Positions 29,763 to 32,540 of a stretch of 32,540 nucleotides of DNA are shown here, one piece after another; position 1 is the first letter of the stretch, and each line of letters starts with the position of its first letter. Below the pieces are notes generated by a model. That model saw only the letters and a program-made list of their open reading frames with translations. It was not told the origin of the DNA and did no database searches. The stretch is from NCBI GenBank assembly GCA_003166475.1, contig PMVV01000200.1, positions 1 through 32,540 of the forward strand, read 5' to 3'. The position numbers and the translations under genes are program-made. This stretch comes from Bryobacterales bacterium (GTDB taxonomy: Bacteria > Acidobacteriota > Terriglobia > Bryobacterales > Bryobacteraceae).

Positions 29763-32540
29763 ATGCTGTTCCACGCGCGGTACGCGGCACGGATTCTGAG
29801 CCTGGTCGCGGGAGGGATGCTGGCCGCCGCAGCGCTGGCCCAGCCGCCCAAACCGCTCCCCGGGTCCGAAGAATGTCTTGCCTGCCACGACACCGGGCCG
29901 CGCACGGGTAAACGCGAAAAAGGCGCCCCGCCGCCGATCGATGCCGCGGCTCTGCGCGCCTCCCCGCATGCGGATCTGGAGTGCGCGGCCTGCCACACCG
30001 AGCTCGCCAAGAAAGAATTCCCCCACCCCGAAAAACTGGCGCGCGTCGATTGCGGCGCATGCCACACCGACGAGCAGACCCAATACGCCGCCAGCCTTCA
30101 CGGGCGGGCCACCGCCCGCGGCGACCGCCTCGCGCCCACCTGCCGCGACTGTCACGGCACCCACAACATCCTGCGCAAGTCCAGCCCGCACTCGCCCATT
30201 TCCACCATGGAGATTCCGCGGCTATGCGGCGGCTGCCATCGTGAGGGAACCCCGGTCAGCCTGACCCACAACTTTCCGCAGGAAAACATCCTGGGCAACT
30301 ACATGGACAGCATCCACGGCGAGGGGCTGTTCAAGCGTGGGCTCATCGTGACGGCGGTCTGCACCAGTTGTCACACGGCCCATTTCGTGTTGCCCCACAC
30401 CGATCCGCGCTCCTCCATCGCCAAAGCCAACATCGCCGCCACCTGTACCCGCTGCCACGCCCAGATCGAAACCGTGCATCGCCAGGTGATTCGCGGCGAA
30501 TTATGGGAAAAGCAGCCGCACCTGATTCCCGCCTGCGTGGACTGCCACGAGCCGCATAAGGTCCGCGCGGTGTTCTATCCGCAAGGCATGGCGGACCAGG
30601 ATTGCCAGCGCTGCCACGGCGACCGCAACCTGAAGGTCACCCGCGGCGGCCGGACCGTCTCGCTGTTCGTGGACCAGACCGAACTGCAACACTCGCGCCA
30701 CGCACGCACCGCCTGCATCCAGTGCCACACCGGCGGGACGCCTTCGGACCTGCGCCCCTGCCGGACCGTCCCGGACAAGGTGGACTGCTCCATCTGCCAC
30801 GCGGAAGTAATGACCCAGTACCGCGAAAGCACGCACGGCAAATTGGCCGCGCAGGGGAGCCCCGATGCGCCCGGCTGCCAGGATTGCCACGGCTCGCATG
30901 GCGTGCTGGGCAAGAAAGACTCCGTCTCGCCCACCTTTTCGCGCAACGTGCCGGCGCTCTGCGGCAAGTGTCACCGCACCGGCCAGAAGGCCGCCCTGCG
31001 CTACACCGGAACGCAACACAACGTGGTCGAAAATTACCTGGAGAGCATTCATGGAAAGGGGCTGATGGAAAGCGGGCTGACCGTGACGGCGGATTGCGCC
31101 GACTGCCATACCGCGCACCACGAACTGCCCGCCGCCGACCCGCGCTCCAGCGTCAACCGCGCCAACATCGCCCGCACCTGCGCGCAGTGCCACCGCGGCA
31201 TCTACGAGCTGTTTACCGCCAGCGTCCACTCCACCGAAGTCACCCACACTAACAAGGAACTCCCGGTGTGCGCCGACTGCCATTCCGCGCACAGCATCGA
31301 GCGCACCGATCTTTCCGATTTCCGCCTGCACATCATGGATCAGTGCGGCCGCTGCCACCGCGACATCACCGCCAGCTATTTCGAGACGTTCCACGGGAAG
31401 GTTTCCAAGTTGGGCTACCTGAAGACCGCCAAGTGCTACGATTGCCACGGCGCCCACGACATCCTGCCGGTCAACAACCCGCGCTCCCATCTGAGCCGCA
31501 ACAACATCGTCAAAACATGCGGGCAATGCCACACCGGATCGCATCGCCAGTTCGCCGGATACCTCACCCACGCCACGCACCACGATCCCAAGAAATACCC
31601 GTTCCTGTTCGTGACGTTCTGGGGCATGACCACGCTGCTGGTGGGCACCCTGGTGATTTCCGGAGCCCACACGTTGATGTGGCTGCCGCGCTCGCTGAAG
31701 TACCGCCGGGAGATCGCCGCCGGCGCTCCGGACAGCCGCGTCTACGTGCGGCGCTTCCAGACCTTCCAGCGCAATCTGCACCTGATGGTGATCTCCAGTT
31801 TCCTCGGCCTGGCGCTAACGGGAATGATTCTGAAGTTCTCCTATGCCGCCTGGGCCAAGCTGCTGGCGCACCTGTTGGGGGGCTTCGAGGCCGCCGGGCT
31901 GATCCACCGCTTCTGCGCCGTGCTGACCTTCACCTATTTCGGGCTGCACCTCTACGACATGGCGCGCCAGCAGCGGCGGTCCGGCAAGACCTGGCGCCAG
32001 TTCCTGGCCGGCCCGGAGAGCATGTTGTTCAACCGCCGCGACTGGCGCGAATTCTGGGGCTCCATGAAATGGTTCCTGGGCCGCGGCCCGCGCCCCGAGT
32101 TCGGCCGCTGGACGTATTGGGAGAAGTTCGACTACTTTGCCGTATTCTGGGGCGTCGCCGTGATCGGGGGCACGGGATTGCTGCTCTGGTTCCCGGAGAT
32201 CTTCACCCGCGTGATGCCGGGATGGATGGTCAACGTGGCCACCACCATCCATAGCGACGAAGCCCTGCTGGCGGTGAGCTTCATTTTCGTGGTGCACTTC
32301 TTCAACACCCACTTCCGCCCCGAGAAGTTCCCCATGGACACGGTCATTTTCACCGGTGGCACGCCGCTCGAAGAGTTCAAACGCGACCGCCCGCGGGAAT
32401 ACCGGCAACTGGTCGAAAGCGGCGAACTGGAACACCTCTTGATGCCCGAGCCGGAAGCGCTGGCGGTGAAACTCTGGCGGCGCTTCGGTTTCGCCGCGCT
32501 CACCTTAGGCCTGATCATGATCGGCCTGATCGTCTACGCC
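29763..32540 (+). CDS. 19-heme cytochrome c fused to a b-type membrane domain (partial, runs off the window)
   Basis: The frame is open from ATG 29763 to the last base, at least 926 residues with no stop. A signal peptide (MLFHARYAARILSLVAGGML, cleavage probably after Ala26) precedes 19 CxxCH heme-c motifs, from Cys38 to His590. Two regions repeat internally: NYMDSIHGEGLFKRGLIVTA and NYLESIHGKGLMESGLTVTA, each followed by paired hemes and a DPRSS segment. From about 610 the protein turns into a cytochrome b561/formate-dehydrogenase-gamma-like membrane domain with His-bearing helices (QRNLHLMVISSFLGLALTG, IHRFCAVLTFTYFGLHLYD, IHSDEALLAVSFIFVVHFFN). The plan resembles CbcL-type quinol-linked cytochromes. 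Electron exchange between the quinone pool and periplasmic or outer-surface carriers is inferred. The C-terminal end is outside the window. Confidence 0.88.
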   Translation, partial: MLFHARYAARILSLVAGGMLAAAALAQPPKPLPGSEECLACHDTGPRTGKREKGAPPPIDAAALRASPHADLECAACHTELAKKEFPHPEKLARVDCGACHTDEQTQYAASLHGRATARGDRLAPTCRDCHGTHNILRKSSPHSPISTMEIPRLCGGCHREGTPVSLTHNFPQENILGNYMDSIHGEGLFKRGLIVTAVCTSCHTAHFVLPHTDPRSSIAKANIAATCTRCHAQIETVHRQVIRGELWEKQPHLIPACVDCHEPHKVRAVFYPQGMADQDCQRCHGDRNLKVTRGGRTVSLFVDQTELQHSRHARTACIQCHTGGTPSDLRPCRTVPDKVDCSICHAEVMTQYRESTHGKLAAQGSPDAPGCQDCHGSHGVLGKKDSVSPTFSRNVPALCGKCHRTGQKAALRYTGTQHNVVENYLESIHGKGLMESGLTVTADCADCHTAHHELPAADPRSSVNRANIARTCAQCHRGIYELFTASVHSTEVTHTNKELPVCADCHSAHSIERTDLSDFRLHIMDQCGRCHRDITASYFETFHGKVSKLGYLKTAKCYDCHGAHDILPVNNPRSHLSRNNIVKTCGQCHTGSHRQFAGYLTHATHHDPKKYPFLFVTFWGMTTLLVGTLVISGAHTLMWLPRSLKYRREIAAGAPDSRVYVRRFQTFQRNLHLMVISSFLGLALTGMILKFSYAAWAKLLAHLLGGFEAAGLIHRFCAVLTFTYFGLHLYDMARQQRRSGKTWRQFLAGPESMLFNRRDWREFWGSMKWFLGRGPRPEFGRWTYWEKFDYFAVFWGVAVIGGTGLLLWFPEIFTRVMPGWMVNVATTIHSDEALLAVSFIFVVHFFNTHFRPEKFPMDTVIFTGGTPLEEFKRDRPREYRQLVESGELEHLLMPEPEALAVKLWRRFGFAALTLGLIMIGLIVYA

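Overview
The window is a high-GC chromosomal segment, most likely from an acidobacterium of the Solibacter/Bryobacter type. This is an inference. It rests on GC-rich hairpin repeats scattered between genes (including elements carrying GAGCCGCGACCGTCAGG), a eukaryotic-type Ser/Thr kinase, large secreted FN3 and glycosidase-like proteins, and a very large multiheme cytochrome. No rRNA, tRNA or CRISPR array was seen, and no marker gene fixes the taxon.

Layout. 56-7382: a GNAT-like protein converges on, and overlaps, a TMTC-like GT-C/TPR membrane protein, followed by a secreted glycosidase-like protein with six FN3 domains. 7446-10653: an eroded accessory region. It holds a frameshifted PD-(D/E)XK nuclease remnant, two damaged copies of an HNH (Ref/DUF968-like) nuclease flanking an intact hicBA toxin-antitoxin pair, a PIN toxin-like gene joined in frame to a TPR remnant, and a dispersed repeat. 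10799-14460: a secreted glycoside-hydrolase-like protein, a YeiH-type exporter and a 34-residue membrane protein.

14558-21309: an SPFH/zinc-ribbon (YdjI-like) gene diverges from a tightly coupled operon. The operon encodes a pyruvoyl SpeD-like decarboxylase, two zinc-ribbon DUF4178 proteins, a 62-residue membrane protein, a DUF350 protein, a membrane-anchored spermidine-synthase-like enzyme and a Tat-exported FAD amine oxidase. Together these suggest a polyamine-linked envelope-stress system with cytosolic, membrane and periplasmic steps.

21403-23521: a Ser/Thr kinase and a TIR-domain protein carry almost identical 61-residue C-terminal domains, and the kinase has a second diverged copy. I read this as a homotypic adaptor linking a kinase to a TIR effector. 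A heme-c/HAMP sensor (23544-24422) converges on the TIR gene. 24608-29639: a RibBA protein with a degenerate GTP cyclohydrolase II half, a DUF302 protein, a YdjM-type membrane protein, a Cys-rich protein, a Cro/C1-type regulator behind an AT-rich array of inverted repeats, and an unrecognised protein. 29763 to the end: a 19-heme cytochrome c fused to a b-type membrane domain, cut by the window edge.

Five copies of a roughly 45-bp element with two CTC-loop hairpins, all in the same orientation, sit at gene ends. One of them encodes the C-terminus of the first gene.
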